In this document: piece by piece, positions 18,073-26,832 of the stretch
Numbering within the stretch: position 1 is the first letter of the stretch
Layout of the letters: the number at the start of each line of letters is the position of its first letter
Origin: Oppiella nova
Lineage: Eukaryota; Arthropoda; Arachnida; Sarcoptiformes; Oppiidae
Direction: 5' to 3'
Length of the DNA: 64,000 nucleotides
Assembly: GCA_905397405.1 (NCBI GenBank)
Contig: CAJPVJ010000001.1
Location: forward strand, 310,001 to 374,000
Translations under genes and position numbers: made by a program
The notes under the pieces: generated by a model
Databases searched by the model: none
Told to the model about the DNA's origin: nothing
The model's input: only the letters and a program-made list of their open reading frames with translations

Positions 18073-19233
18073 ATGAACAACTTTTTTGAGCAATTAAATC
18101 GTGATTTAAAACAGTCAAATGGTACATTACCTCGATTAATTGTTGATGATCAGGCGCTTGAACAAAATCTACAGTACGTTGCCAAAAAGCTTAAATATGG
18201 AAGCCATTTGCAACCACGTATCGTGGTAAAGTCTTTGGCATGCTTAGCATTATTAAAAACCATTAGTCTAAAGCTTTCGACTCAACGGTTTATGGTGTTT
18301 CATATGCCACAGCTTTTACCAATCCTTGAGAACTTTTCGGATGTAGATGTGTTGTTTGGGAAACCGATGCCTGTGAGTATAGTTCAGCATTTTTATGCGA
18401 TGAATCAAAATTGCAGACAAGTCGATATACAATGGTTAATTGATTCTAAAGCACGTTTATTACAGTACCTTGAGGTCGCAAAACAGTTTAGTTTAAAGCT
18501 TAAAATCAATATTGAAATTGATGTGGGTTTGCATCGCGGTGGTGTTCGTTCCGATTTTGCACTCATCGAAATATTAAGATTGATTGAACAAAATCCTGAG
18601 CATTTAGTACTTGCTGGCTTGATGGGCTATGATGCCCATGTGACGAAGCTACCTTCAGTGATTAAAAAGATTGATGTCGCGTATCGAGAGTCACAAGACA
18701 TTTATCAAAATTATAAAAATATTATTCAACAGCAATTTCCACATTTATGGCGAGCTGATCTTTGTTTTAATGGTGGTGGTAGCCCTACATTTTATCTCCA
18801 CGTGGAGCAAAGTGTGTGTAATGATCTTTCTTTTGGTTCGATGTTGCTTAAACCAAGTGACTTTGACAGTGATGGTTTAAGTGTTTTACAAGCTGCGCTA
18901 TGGATTTCAACCCCTGTTTTAAAAGTGCTGCCATTTACCCAGTTACCTGGATTAGAAGTTTTAGATAAATTACCCCATAGCTCTAAAGCTTTATTTGTTT
19001 ATGGTGGATATTGGATGGCGCATTATGTTTATCCGCGAGGGATTCATCCGCATGCACTTTATGGGCGGAGTACCAATCAGGAAATGGTTAATGTGCCTAA
19101 AAACACTGAAATAGCTGTTGATGATTTTGTATTTTTAAGACCCACACAAAGCGAAGCGATTATTCCTCAATTTCATAAATTATATTGTTATAAAAATCGA
19201 GATTTTGAAGCATGGGAAACCTTTAGAGAGTAA
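18073..19233 (+). CDS. Alanine-racemase-fold PLP enzyme (D-threonine aldolase / amino-acid deaminase type)
   Basis: A 386-residue protein with the N-terminal PLP barrel of alanine racemase and D-threonine aldolase. The probable PLP lysine is K53 in RIVVKSLACL. EIDVGLHRGGVR (about 155) and FNGGGSPTF (about 235) are the barrel signatures that hold the cofactor phosphate. The C-terminal half has the metal-dependent D-amino-acid aldolase/dehydratase look (GGYWMAHYVYPRG, then a His near RGIHPHALYG). ATG follows AAAGG. Third gene of the operon, 52 bases after the flavoenzyme. Expected chemistry is on a D-amino acid or beta-hydroxy amino acid; the exact substrate is not known. Confidence 0.82.
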   Translation: MNNFFEQLNRDLKQSNGTLPRLIVDDQALEQNLQYVAKKLKYGSHLQPRIVVKSLACLALLKTISLKLSTQRFMVFHMPQLLPILENFSDVDVLFGKPMPVSIVQHFYAMNQNCRQVDIQWLIDSKARLLQYLEVAKQFSLKLKINIEIDVGLHRGGVRSDFALIEILRLIEQNPEHLVLAGLMGYDAHVTKLPSVIKKIDVAYRESQDIYQNYKNIIQQQFPHLWRADLCFNGGGSPTFYLHVEQSVCNDLSFGSMLLKPSDFDSDGLSVLQAALWISTPVLKVLPFTQLPGLEVLDKLPHSSKALFVYGGYWMAHYVYPRGIHPHALYGRSTNQEMVNVPKNTEIAVDDFVFLRPTQSEAIIPQFHKLYCYKNRDFEAWETFRE

Positions 19234-19409
19234 TGCGCCAAAAAGAGGAAGTTGATGGATAATCAAAAGTACAATTTAAATCAGAATAAAGAATAATTTT
19301 AAGACAAAGGTTTATAAATATGCTGTAAAGGTGTAAAATTCGACACACTTTTATTTTGTTCCACCGATTTTATCTTGAGGATCTTCCTCGATCATAATCT
19401 CGCGGTGAC

Positions 19410-19430
19410 ATGCTCCATTGTACGGGGCAT
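19410..19430 (+). promoter_or_regulatory. thrS operator hairpin mimicking the tRNA-Thr(UGU) anticodon arm
   Basis: ATGCTCC and GGGGCAT form a 7-bp stem (one G-U pair) around the 7-base loop ATTGTAC. Read as an anticodon loop, this gives U33, anticodon UGU and A37, exactly those of a threonine tRNA. It ends 8 bases before the AAGGA ribosome binding site (19438 onward) and 23 bases before the thrS ATG. That is the position of the operator by which E. coli threonyl-tRNA synthetase represses its own translation. A second small hairpin (GAGGA/TCCTC, 19377-19389) precedes it. Confidence 0.7.
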
Positions 19431-19452
19431 CACTCCTTAAGGATTTTTAAAT

Positions 19453-21375
19453 ATGCCTATTATCACATTGCCAAATGGCGATCAAAAAAGTTTTGATCAA
19501 GCCGTTTCCGTTATGGAAGTTGCTCAAAGTATTGGACCTGGACTAGCTAAAAATACAGTTGCTGGGAAAGTAAATGGTCGCTTAGTCGATGCAAGTGATT
19601 TAATTACCGAAGACTCAACCTTACAAATCATCACTCCAAAAGATCAAGACGGTGTAGAAATTATTCGTCACTCTTGTGCACACTTGGTGGGTCATGCGGT
19701 AAAACAACTCTTCCCTGAAGCAAAAATGGTGATTGGCCCTGTCATTGAAGAAGGTTTCTACTATGACATCTGGATGCCTCGTCCATTTACTTTAGATGAT
19801 ATGGCTGCAATCGAAGCGCGTATGAAAAAGCTCATCGATCAAGATTATGACGTCATTAAAAAAATGACACCTCGTGATGATGTGATTGCTGAGTTCACTG
19901 CACGTGGTGAAGATTATAAGTTACGTTTGATTGCTGACATGCCTGAAGAAACTCAAATGGGCTTGTACTATCATCAAGATTATTTAGATATGTGTCGTGG
20001 TCCACACGTACCGAATACTAAATTTTTAAAGTCATTCAAATTGACTAAAATCTCTGGCGCTTACTGGCGCGGTGATGCCAAGAATGAACAATTACAGCGT
20101 ATTTATGGTACTGCTTGGGCAGACAAAAAAGAATTAGCAGCATATATCAAGCGTATTGAAGAAGCTGAAAAGCGTGACCATCGTAAAATTGGTAAAGCTT
20201 TAGATTTGTTCCATATGCAAGAAGAAGCACCAGGTATGGTGTTTTGGCATGCCAATGGTTGGACGATCTACCAAGTGCTTGAACAATACATGCGTAAAGT
20301 TCAACAGGACAACGGCTACCAAGAGATTAAAACACCACAAATTGTAGACTTCACTTTGTGGGAAAAATCGGGTCATGCTGCCAACTATGCAGAAAATATG
20401 TTTACGACACATTCAGAAAGTCGTAACTATGCGGTAAAACCAATGAACTGCCCATGTCACGTTCAAGTGTTTAACCAAGGTTTAAAATCTTATCGTGATC
20501 TTCCAATTCGTTTGGCAGAGTTTGGTTCATGCCATCGTAATGAGCCATCAGGTTCGTTACACGGGATTATGCGTGTACGTGGCTTTACTCAAGATGATGC
20601 ACATATTTTCTGTACAACTGAACAAATTGGTAAAGAAGTTGCAGACTTTATTAAACTGACTTTAGATGTTTATAAAGATTTTGGCTTTGAAGAAGTTCAA
20701 ATGAAATTGTCTACACGTCCTGAAAAACGTGTGGGTGCTGATGAACTTTGGGATGTTGCAGAAAAATCTTTAGCAGATGCTTTAGATGCTGCAAATCTTA
20801 AATGGGAAGAACAACCTGGAGAAGGTGCTTTCTACGGTCCGAAGATTGAATTTTCATTAAAAGACTGTTTAGGACGTATCTGGCAGTGCGGTACAATTCA
20901 GTGTGATTTTAACTTACCGTTACGTTTAGACGCTTCATATGTAACAGAAGATAACGATCGTGACCATCCTGTGATGTTACATCGTGCAATTCTTGGCAGT
21001 TTTGAACGTTTTATTGGTATACTAATTGAACACTACGCAGGCTTTATGCCACCATGGTTGGCTCCAATCCAAACATGTGTCATGAATATTACGGATTCTC
21101 AAGCGGAAGCTTGTGAGCAAGTCGTCGCAAAACTCAAAGAAAATGGAATTCGAGCAATTTCAGACTTGAGAAATGAGAAAATCGGCTTTAAGATTCGTGA
21201 GCGTACACTAGAGCGTATTCCATACCTATTGGTACTTGGAGATCGAGAAGTAGAGGAAGGGACTGTGAATGTTCGTACTCGCTCTGGAAAAAATTTAGGT
21301 ACTATGTCAATAGACGCATTTATTGACCTAGTGAAAGCAGCCGTAGCCGAACGCGGCCGGTATATTGTGGAGTAA
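19453..21375 (+). CDS. thrS: Threonyl-tRNA synthetase
   Basis: A 640-residue class II synthetase, full length. It has an N-terminal TGS domain (about 1-61), an editing domain with the HxxxH motif at His73/His77 (HSCAHLVGH), and the catalytic core with [10 protein letters not shown] (zinc-binding Cys), [12 protein letters not shown] (motif 2) and [14 protein letters not shown] (motif 3). The C-terminal anticodon-binding domain ends at 640. It charges tRNA-Thr and clears mischarged Ser-tRNA-Thr. ATG follows AAGGA with 9 bases spacing. The leader carries an anticodon-arm mimic. infC follows 5 bases after the stop. Confidence 0.98.
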   Translation: MPIITLPNGDQKSFDQAVSVMEVAQSIGPGLAKNTVAGKVNGRLVDASDLITEDSTLQIITPKDQDGVEIIRHSCAHLVGHAVKQLFPEAKMVIGPVIEEGFYYDIWMPRPFTLDDMAAIEARMKKLIDQDYDVIKKMTPRDDVIAEFTARGEDYKLRLIADMPEETQMGLYYHQDYLDMCRGPHVPNTKFLKSFKLTKISGAYWRGDAKNEQLQRIYGTAWADKKELAAYIKRIEEAEKRDHRKIGKALDLFHMQEEAPGMVFWHANGWTIYQVLEQYMRKVQQDNGYQEIKTPQIVDFTLWEKSGHAANYAENMFTTHSESRNYAVKPMNCPCHVQVFNQGLKSYRDLPIRLAEFGSCHRNEPSGSLHGIMRVRGFTQDDAHIFCTTEQIGKEVADFIKLTLDVYKDFGFEEVQMKLSTRPEKRVGADELWDVAEKSLADALDAANLKWEEQPGEGAFYGPKIEFSLKDCLGRIWQCGTIQCDFNLPLRLDASYVTEDNDRDHPVMLHRAILGSFERFIGILIEHYAGFMPPWLAPIQTCVMNITDSQAEACEQVVAKLKENGIRAISDLRNEKIGFKIRERTLERIPYLLVLGDREVEEGTVNVRTRSGKNLGTMSIDAFIDLVKAAVAERGRYIVE

Positions 21376-21380
21376 GAAAG

Positions 21381-21932
21381 ATTAAACAGCCTGACCGTAA
21401 CCAACAACAAGGTGCTAAAAGTAATCGTCCTGCATTAAATGATGAGATCAAAGCGAAAGATGTGCGTCTCGTTGCTGCAGATGGAGAGCAAAAAGGCATC
21501 GTTTCACTTGCTGAAGCTTTGCGTGCTGCTGAAGAAGTTGATCTTGATCTTGTTGAGATCGTGGCGAATGCAGAGCCACCTGTTTGTAAAATCATGGATT
21601 TCAACAAACATTTATTTGACTTGAAGCAAAAGCAAAAAGATGCGAAAAAGAAACAGCATCAAGTTCAAGTGAAAGAAATTAAGTTGCGCCCTGGTACAGA
21701 CGTTGGTGATTACAATGTTAAGTTGCGTGCTATTCTGAAGTTTCTTGAAGAAGGCAACAAAGTCAAAATTACTCTACGTTTCCGTGGTCGTGAAATGGCT
21801 CACCAACAGTTGGGTCTTGCACAATTGCAAAAAATTGAAGCAGACGTAGCAGAGTTTGGTATTGTTGAACAAGCACCAAAAATGGAAGGCCGTCAAATGG
21901 GTATGTTACTTGGACCTAAAAAGAAAAAGTAA
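21381..21932 (+). CDS. infC: Translation initiation factor IF-3, AUU start codon
   Basis: A 183-residue IF-3 beginning at ATT 21381. The residues after it ([19 protein letters not shown]) lead straight into the conserved [19 protein letters not shown], with GGAG eight bases before the ATT, inside the last codons of thrS. No ATG in this frame gives a complete protein, and a GTG at 21462 would delete the N-terminus. The AUU start is the known device by which IF-3 limits its own synthesis, because IF-3 discriminates against such initiation. The C-terminal domain ([18 protein letters not shown]) is intact and the protein ends in KKKK. A terminator follows, so infC is not joined to rpmI here. Confidence 0.97.
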   Translation: MKQPDRNQQQGAKSNRPALNDEIKAKDVRLVAADGEQKGIVSLAEALRAAEEVDLDLVEIVANAEPPVCKIMDFNKHLFDLKQKQKDAKKKQHQVQVKEIKLRPGTDVGDYNVKLRAILKFLEEGNKVKITLRFRGREMAHQQLGLAQLQKIEADVAEFGIVEQAPKMEGRQMGMLLGPKKKK

Positions 21933-21945
21933 TTACTCATCTGTT

Positions 21946-21974
21946 AAAAAGCACTGCATTAAGCAGTGCTTTTT
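21946..21974 (+). terminator. Intrinsic terminator after infC
   Basis: A stem AAAAAGCACTGC / GCAGTGCTTTTTT with loop ATTAA, 14 bases after the infC stop. Confidence 0.88.
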
Positions 21975-22019
21975 TACGTTAAAATGCGGGTAAATTAATC
22001 TGAATCGAGTGGAGTTGAT

Positions 22020-22352
22020 ATGTCATCTATTCAAAATTCAAATGCGCTATCGAGTATTAACCAAAAAATTATTCAAGCAGGTGAGGTGTTGCCTGTGGTT
22101 AAGTTAAAGGATGGTAGCGCTGTACAAACGGGTACAGTGGCAACCATGTTGCATAATATCAATCTGTATAACTCAGGTGTACGTGGAGAGATTGAGCAAG
22201 AACTGATCCTCGCGATCCCCACCTTAGTGAAAGTTGGTTTATTTGACTTATTTAATCCAGATGAATGGATATTGGGAAACAATGCTGGTCGTAAATTTGT
22301 GGGGGAGAAGGCTAAAGCATATATAGATGCAATTGCTGAAGTAGATATTTGA
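22020..22352 (+). CDS. Conserved hypothetical protein, 110 aa
   Basis: A small soluble protein starting MSSIQNSNALSSINQKI behind GGAG five bases upstream of ATG. The middle (LPVVKLKDGSAVQTGTVATM) and end (NAGRKFVGEKAKAYI) look folded and are typical of chromosomal housekeeping-like small proteins. I recognise no catalytic motif and name no function. It stands alone between the infC terminator and its own terminator at 22416-22439. Confidence 0.75.
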   Translation: MSSIQNSNALSSINQKIIQAGEVLPVVKLKDGSAVQTGTVATMLHNINLYNSGVRGEIEQELILAIPTLVKVGLFDLFNPDEWILGNNAGRKFVGEKAKAYIDAIAEVDI

Positions 22353-22415
22353 AATTAATATCATAATATGAGAACGTGCTGTATTTAATAAAATGCAATA
22401 ACATAATTTTAGAAT

Positions 22416-22439
22416 AGATTATTAGAATAATCTCTTTTT
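22416..22439 (+). terminator. Intrinsic terminator
   Basis: AGATTATT / AATAATCT with a 2-base loop, followed by CTTTTTA. It ends the transcript of the 110-residue protein. Confidence 0.6.
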
Positions 22440-22532
22440 ATAGCATACTGAATCAAGCCAATTCATGTTATAAAAGTAAACGATTAACGCAATAAAATTC
22501 AGAAAATACGTGAAAACGAAGAAGGATGAAAT

Positions 22533-23150
22533 ATGATTGATCTCTATTATTGGGGTACTCCCAATGGTCATAAAATTACCATTGCACTTGAAGAAATGGG
22601 TTTGGATTATCAGATTTTTCCCATCAACATCTTAGAGAATGACCAGTTCCAGCCCGATTTTCTTCGTATCTCACCGAACAATAAAATCCCCGCGATTGTG
22701 GATCAAGATGGCCCAAATGGTGAGCCGATTTCAGTGTTTGAATCAGGCGCAATCTTGCAATATCTTGGCCGTAAAACAGGACTGTATTATCCAAGCGATG
22801 AGCAAGATCGTGTTGAAGTCGAACAATGGTTAATGTGGCAAATGGGTGGGCTAGGGCCGATGTTAGGGCAAAACCATCATTTTGGTAAATTTGCTAAAGA
22901 AAAAATTCCTTATGCAATTGATCGTTATGTTACTGAAACTCAACGTTTGTATGGTGTTTTGAATAAGCAGCTCATTGGACAAAAATATGTGGCTGGTGAA
23001 TATTCGATTGCAGATATGGCCATTTTACCGTGGGTATTACGCTATGAGTGGCAGCAAATAGAGCTAGATGATTATCCTTATGTTAAAGAATATATTGAGC
23101 GTTTAACTGCGCGCCCAGCGATACAAAGAGCGCTATCAATCAAAGTGTAA
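22533..23150 (+). CDS. Glutathione S-transferase, YfcG/YghU (nu) type
   Basis: A 205-residue GST. The N-terminal thioredoxin fold starts MIDLYYWGTPNGHKI, where TPNGHKI is the nu-class signature and Thr/Asn replace the classical Tyr/Ser for glutathione activation. NNKIPAIVD near residue 50 holds the cis-proline, and VFESGAILQYLG near 68 contacts glutathione. The all-alpha C-terminal domain has YSIADMAILPWV. Nu-class enzymes act as disulfide-bond reductases or peroxidases with glutathione. The ribosome binding site is AGGA before ATG. It has its own terminator. Confidence 0.92.
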   Translation: MIDLYYWGTPNGHKITIALEEMGLDYQIFPINILENDQFQPDFLRISPNNKIPAIVDQDGPNGEPISVFESGAILQYLGRKTGLYYPSDEQDRVEVEQWLMWQMGGLGPMLGQNHHFGKFAKEKIPYAIDRYVTETQRLYGVLNKQLIGQKYVAGEYSIADMAILPWVLRYEWQQIELDDYPYVKEYIERLTARPAIQRALSIKV

Positions 23151-23173
23151 AATGTATTTTATGTTAAGATGAG

Positions 23174-23198
23174 AAACCACGGTACGTGGTTTTTTATT
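23174..23198 (+). terminator. Intrinsic terminator after the GST gene
   Basis: AAACCACG / CGTGGTTT with a 3-base loop (GTA), then a T-run. A GTG inside it (23186) could extend the next ORF upstream, but it cannot be a sensible start. Confidence 0.85.
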
Positions 23199-23239
23199 TT
23201 TTAAATAATCGATTTTTGGATGGTTGGCAGGCTTTAGTC

Positions 23240-23527
23240 ATGAAAGATTTCTTTTTGAACTTTACGAAAATATTAGAAACAAATCCAAAAATCTACTGGA
23301 GTATTATTGTCGGTATTGCCGGTTGTTTAATGCTCTATATTGCGGAAATTGTGCATATCCAAAATATTTTAGAGCAATTAAATGGTCAAGCGTCAGCACT
23401 GATTAGAAGCGTGATCGACCCGATTGCGCAACGTTATCAATGGTCTCGGATTATCTTTATGTTGTTGGCAATCATTTGGGCACATTTTCAGTATCGTAAA
23501 ACCAAAAAAATGCTAAATTTAGGGTGA
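23240..23527 (+). CDS. Small membrane protein, unknown function, 95 aa
   Basis: The reading frame could begin at a GTG inside the GST terminator, but ATG at 23240, preceded by AGG eight bases before, is the realistic start (MKDFFLNFTKILE). Two hydrophobic stretches (IYWSIIVGIAGCLMLYIAEIV, split here only by context, and IIFMLLAIIWAHF) suggest two membrane helices with a short loop between and a basic C-terminus (QYRKTKKML). I do not recognise the family. It is followed by two more small membrane genes in the same direction, which may form one operon. Confidence 0.65.
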   Translation: MKDFFLNFTKILETNPKIYWSIIVGIAGCLMLYIAEIVHIQNILEQLNGQASALIRSVIDPIAQRYQWSRIIFMLLAIIWAHFQYRKTKKMLNLG

Positions 23528-23562
23528 TTGAACTGTTAGTAGTACATTCAACAGGGGGGAGT

Positions 23563-23985
23563 ATGAAGCAAAACTTTGTTTGGCACTTCCTTATCTCTTT
23601 TGCCGTGATGCTAATCACAGCAATGCTTTGTAGCATCTTGCAGTATCACTCCGCATATGATTACTTCTGGTTTATTATTTTTAGCATCGTGAGTGTTTCA
23701 GGCTTGGTTTTTGCTATGGTCTTTGGCATTTTTCAAAGTAAATTACAGCAAAGTCTTTTGAATACCACGATCTTACTCGTTTTGCTTTCGCTTTATTTTA
23801 TTGTTTTATTCTACGGCTTTATTCATATCAAAATTGATTGGCAAGCGATTTCAGAGGGTAAAGCTCAACTCACATTGTTGCAGAAATTTTTTAAATCAGA
23901 TCTTTCATTTTGGTTGGCTTTTCTGGCTCCTTTTATACTGTCATTCTTGACTTATACCTTAAAACCTAAACCCAACTTTAGCTAA
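23563..23985 (+). CDS. Membrane protein with four predicted helices, unknown function, 140 aa
   Basis: ATG at 23563 follows a strong GGGGGG/GGAG-like ribosome binding site. The frame extends 13 codons further up but without a binding site. The product (MKQNFVWHFLISF) has four hydrophobic segments, around residues 6-25, 32-55, 63-85 and 112-130, with a short soluble loop (IDWQAISEGKAQ) before the last. The family is not recognised. It lies 35 bases after the 95-residue membrane protein and 4 bases before the YqaA-like gene. Confidence 0.7.
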   Translation: MKQNFVWHFLISFAVMLITAMLCSILQYHSAYDYFWFIIFSIVSVSGLVFAMVFGIFQSKLQQSLLNTTILLVLLSLYFIVLFYGFIHIKIDWQAISEGKAQLTLLQKFFKSDLSFWLAFLAPFILSFLTYTLKPKPNFS

Positions 23986-23989
23986 CTTT

Positions 23990-24415
23990 ATGGCTTATCT
24001 TCTCTTATTTTTTTCCGCATTTGGTGCAGCGACGCTATTACCTTTACAGTCTGAAGCAGTATTGCTTGGATTGCTGGTACAAACCCAGCATTCTGCATAT
24101 TTATTGCTTATTGTTGCAACGATTGGCAATGTTTTAGGTTCATGCGTGAATTGGTATTTGGGACTCAAAATCGAGCAGTTTAAAGATAAGAAATGGTTTC
24201 CTGTCTCTGAAAAGAATATGCTCAAAGCAGAAAAAATATATCAAAAGTATGGCTTTTGGTCTTTGTTGTTAAGCTGGACCCCAATTATTGGAGATCCAAT
24301 CACACTTATTGCAGGGCTAATGAAAGAGAACTTTTGGCGTTTTCTATTGATTGTGACCATAGCAAAAGGTGGTCGGTATGTTTTTATTTATTTGGTGTAT
24401 ATCGGATTATTTTAA
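23990..24415 (+). CDS. YqaA-family membrane protein (DedA/SNARE-associated type)
   Basis: A 141-residue inner-membrane protein. The N-terminal AAFGAATLLPLQSEAVLLGLL-type segment (FGAATLLPLQSEAVL seen near residue 12), GNVLGSCVNWYLG near 45 and SWTPIIGDPITLIAGLM near 95 match the YqaA branch of the DedA superfamily, whose members move lipids or maintain envelope homeostasis. The actual substrate is unknown. No clear ribosome binding site precedes ATG at 23990; it probably relies on coupling to the gene ending at 23985. Confidence 0.85.
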   Translation: MAYLLLFFSAFGAATLLPLQSEAVLLGLLVQTQHSAYLLLIVATIGNVLGSCVNWYLGLKIEQFKDKKWFPVSEKNMLKAEKIYQKYGFWSLLLSWTPIIGDPITLIAGLMKENFWRFLLIVTIAKGGRYVFIYLVYIGLF

Positions 24416-24419
24416 TAAA

Positions 24420-24493
24420 AAGGTTAGGGGCTGTTGACAAGCCATTTATGAAATGTCAACGGACCCTAAAGACACAAAACTATCTTTAACCTT
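24420..24493. repeat. Nested imperfect palindrome, MITE- or IS-end-like
   Basis: TTAGGG (24424-24429) pairs with CCCTAA (24464-24469), GTTGA with TCAAC, and CATTT with AAATG, around the loop ATG. An outer pair AAGGTTA / TAACCTT lies at 24420-24426 and 24487-24493. It has no T-run and so is not an ordinary terminator. The GGGGCTGTTGACA part looks like an insertion-sequence end, but I cannot name the family. Confidence 0.45.
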
Positions 24494-24514
24494 AAAAGAC
24501 GCATCTTGATGAAT

Positions 24515-25270
24515 TTATTTACATTCATTGATTTTAAATTGAATCGTATCATTGAAGCTGGATTGTTTATAGATCCATAAAGTACGGTAAGAACGTTTTA
24601 CATTGATTGATGCATGCTCTACGGCTGCAAGTACTTGTTGATCAAGTGCATTAATACCAGAACGTTGAGTTAGCTTAACTTGGGTAATTTCACCTTGCTT
24701 ATTGGCTTTAAATTTAAACTTTACTGTGCGATCTTTATTTTTTAATAGCGATTGATCCAGTGCAAGTTGTGGTTGTTTTAAATAAACAAAAGCAACCGAC
24801 TTATCGAGTTGTTGTTTATTCCAATTTTTTGAATTAAAGCTATATGTACATTGCTTAGCGCGCTGAACATGATCCGTTGCATTCTCTAGCGTTAAGGTAA
24901 ATGTTTGATAACCGACTAAAGCAATGGCTTTTCCATTTTTTGAATAGGGTTTTACTTTTGCATTTTCCACAGCATCTACAAGTTTCTGATCCAATGCACG
25001 GATGCCTGTACTCTCTTGGATATCGGCCTCTGTGACTTCACCAGCGTTATTGGCTTTTACTCGAATGATTGCTGAACGATCTTGATCTTTTAATTCAGTG
25101 ATTTGATAGTGAATTTGAGGAAATTTGACCCATTGTATACGTGTAGTCAAATGTTGAGGATCATTTTGTTCAGATTGCTCCCCTTTGACCTTTATTGTTG
25201 GAAGTTTATCCGCACTATAGCTATAGGTTGAAAGGCACAATAAACAAGTGGTAAAAAGAGCTTTATTCAT
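24515..25270 (-). CDS. Periplasmic protein with two TonB C-terminal-like domains
   Basis: A 251-residue exported protein: signal peptide 1-20 (MNKALFTTCLLCLSTYSYSA). Two similar domains follow, about 45-130 and 145-248, each with the TonB-C pattern of a basic strand, NxxGEVTxAxxxxSTGIRALDQK (first copy) or KQGEITQVKLTQRSGINALD (second copy), and an AVE(N/H)A helix. A TonB proper has a membrane anchor and a Pro-rich spacer; both are missing here, so this is unlikely to energise receptors. It may bind peptidoglycan or a partner protein. The duplication is visible by eye. It is a monocistron, convergent with the YqaA-like gene. Confidence 0.75.
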   Translation of the reverse strand: MNKALFTTCLLCLSTYSYSADKLPTIKVKGEQSEQNDPQHLTTRIQWVKFPQIHYQITELKDQDRSAIIRVKANNAGEVTEADIQESTGIRALDQKLVDAVENAKVKPYSKNGKAIALVGYQTFTLTLENATDHVQRAKQCTYSFNSKNWNKQQLDKSVAFVYLKQPQLALDQSLLKNKDRTVKFKFKANKQGEITQVKLTQRSGINALDQQVLAAVEHASINVKRSYRTLWIYKQSSFNDTIQFKINECK

Positions 25271-25355
25271 AGGTTTGGCAATCCATGCGGTTTAATACGC
25301 ATGAGAGTAGTTTAATTGCGCAAAGTATTTATCGAATTTTGTATTCTCGCAATAG

Positions 25356-25382
25356 AAAATGCACCCGAAGGTGCATTTTTTT
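25356..25382. terminator. Intrinsic terminator for the MFS gene
   Basis: AAAATGCACC / GGTGCATTTT with tetraloop CGAA, flanked by A and T runs on both sides. It lies downstream of the minus-strand MFS stop at 25408. Confidence 0.85.
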
Positions 25383-25407
25383 ACTGTTTTTTATTCTGTA
25401 AAAGGCA

Positions 25408-26658
25408 TTATTCTTGACCTTTGGTAATGTCTACTTTGAATAAATCAGAGGTTTTTACCCAACTTATTGCGACAACTGCCAAGGTCATACATCCACCAAA
25501 TACGGTGGCAGTGATCGTTCCTAAATATTTTGCAGCCAGCCCAGATTCAAATGCGCCCAATTCATTACTCGATGAAACAAACATCCCATTCACCGCAGCG
25601 ACACGGCCACGCATATTTTCAGGTGGGTAAACTTGCAAAATGGTTTGGCGTACAACCACAGAGATACTGTCACAAGCACCAGTCATAGCCAAAGCAAATA
25701 AAGAGAGCCAGACGTTGTTTGAGAATGCAAAAATAATGGTAAATACCCCAAAACCAGCAACAGCAATCAGCATATTTCGCCAAGCATGATGTGTAGGTGG
25801 AAATTTGGTTAAAGCGATCATGGTTATTAATGCACCAATAGAGGGGGCCGCACGTAAATAACCTAAACCTTCAGGTCCAACTTTTAGAATATCTTCTGCA
25901 AAAATTGGCAGTAGGGCAATCACACCACCAAACAGCACTGAAACCAAATCTAAAGATATGGCCCACAGTACAATTTTAGTTTTCCAGATAAAGCGAAAAC
26001 CTTCACTTAAACTGTCCCAAAGATTGTCTTGTTCCATAGTTGGAAAAGTACGCTTCTTTAATAAGTTAATCAGACAGAAGCAAATAAATAAAAGTACTGC
26101 TACCGAGAGTAAGCTGTTTTCACGACCGATTCCTGCCAGCATAAAACCACCCAGCATTGGGCCAATAATGACACCACTTTGCCATCCAATCGTGGTCCAT
26201 GTTGCACCATTGGCATATAGTTCACGAGGAATTAAAAATGGTTTTAATGAGGTTGCTGATGGATTGTAGAAACCTCGGATGGTACCCAAACCAAAAATAA
26301 CCGCATAAATCCCCCAAGACAGTGTAGTAACACCAATTTGGCCATGATCATAACTGTGAAATAACCTCCAAAGCACCAATGGCAAAGGGAAGGAGAAGAA
26401 TAAGCAAACTTTCATTATGGTTTGTTTATTCAGCTTATCTGCAAAATAACCGCCCCAAAGCGACAGCGCAATAAACGGGATTGCTTCTGCTAGTCCAATC
26501 AAACCCAAGGTAAGCGGATCTTTGGTAATTTGATAGAGTGAATAGGCAACAATAATTTCTTGAATTAAAATTGCGAGTGTTAAACAAAATTGATTGATGG
26601 TAACAATTGAGAAATCTCGATAGCGAAGCGCAGCAAAAGCATCCTGTGCAGGGGTCAT
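25408..26658 (-). CDS. MFS transporter, EntS-like
   Basis: A 416-residue carrier with 12 predicted membrane helices. The N-terminal FAALRYRDFSIVTINQFC and the loop WGGYFADKLNKQTIMKV (the MFS motif A region, near residue 70) are typical of the EntS / enterobactin-exporter-like branch of the major facilitator superfamily. The substrate cannot be deduced. Exporters of this branch move siderophores or drugs. There is no siderophore cluster in the window and no convincing Fur box before the start. Confidence 0.87.
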   Translation of the reverse strand: MTPAQDAFAALRYRDFSIVTINQFCLTLAILIQEIIVAYSLYQITKDPLTLGLIGLAEAIPFIALSLWGGYFADKLNKQTIMKVCLFFSFPLPLVLWRLFHSYDHGQIGVTTLSWGIYAVIFGLGTIRGFYNPSATSLKPFLIPRELYANGATWTTIGWQSGVIIGPMLGGFMLAGIGRENSLLSVAVLLFICFCLINLLKKRTFPTMEQDNLWDSLSEGFRFIWKTKIVLWAISLDLVSVLFGGVIALLPIFAEDILKVGPEGLGYLRAAPSIGALITMIALTKFPPTHHAWRNMLIAVAGFGVFTIIFAFSNNVWLSLFALAMTGACDSISVVVRQTILQVYPPENMRGRVAAVNGMFVSSSNELGAFESGLAAKYLGTITATVFGGCMTLAVVAISWVKTSDLFKVDITKGQE

Positions 26659-26832
26659 AACTGTCCAGTTTTATCATGATGTGATGATTATAAAGATTTA
26701 ATCTTGATTTTTCTTATAAAACTAGGTGAAATTTACATCGAAAATTACATTGGAGAATTGTGAAATTGTTGGATGTTTTGCTTTTGTTTTGTACAGAGAT
26801 GATTTAGAATATTGCCTCCCTTACCTGCAGGT

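Noticed and set aside
23186-23239. GTG start for the 95-residue membrane protein
   Set aside because: It lies in the stem of the GST terminator.
26659-26700. Fur-box-like ATCATGATGTGATGAT before the MFS transporter
   Set aside because: It matches the 19-bp Fur consensus poorly, and no siderophore genes are near.
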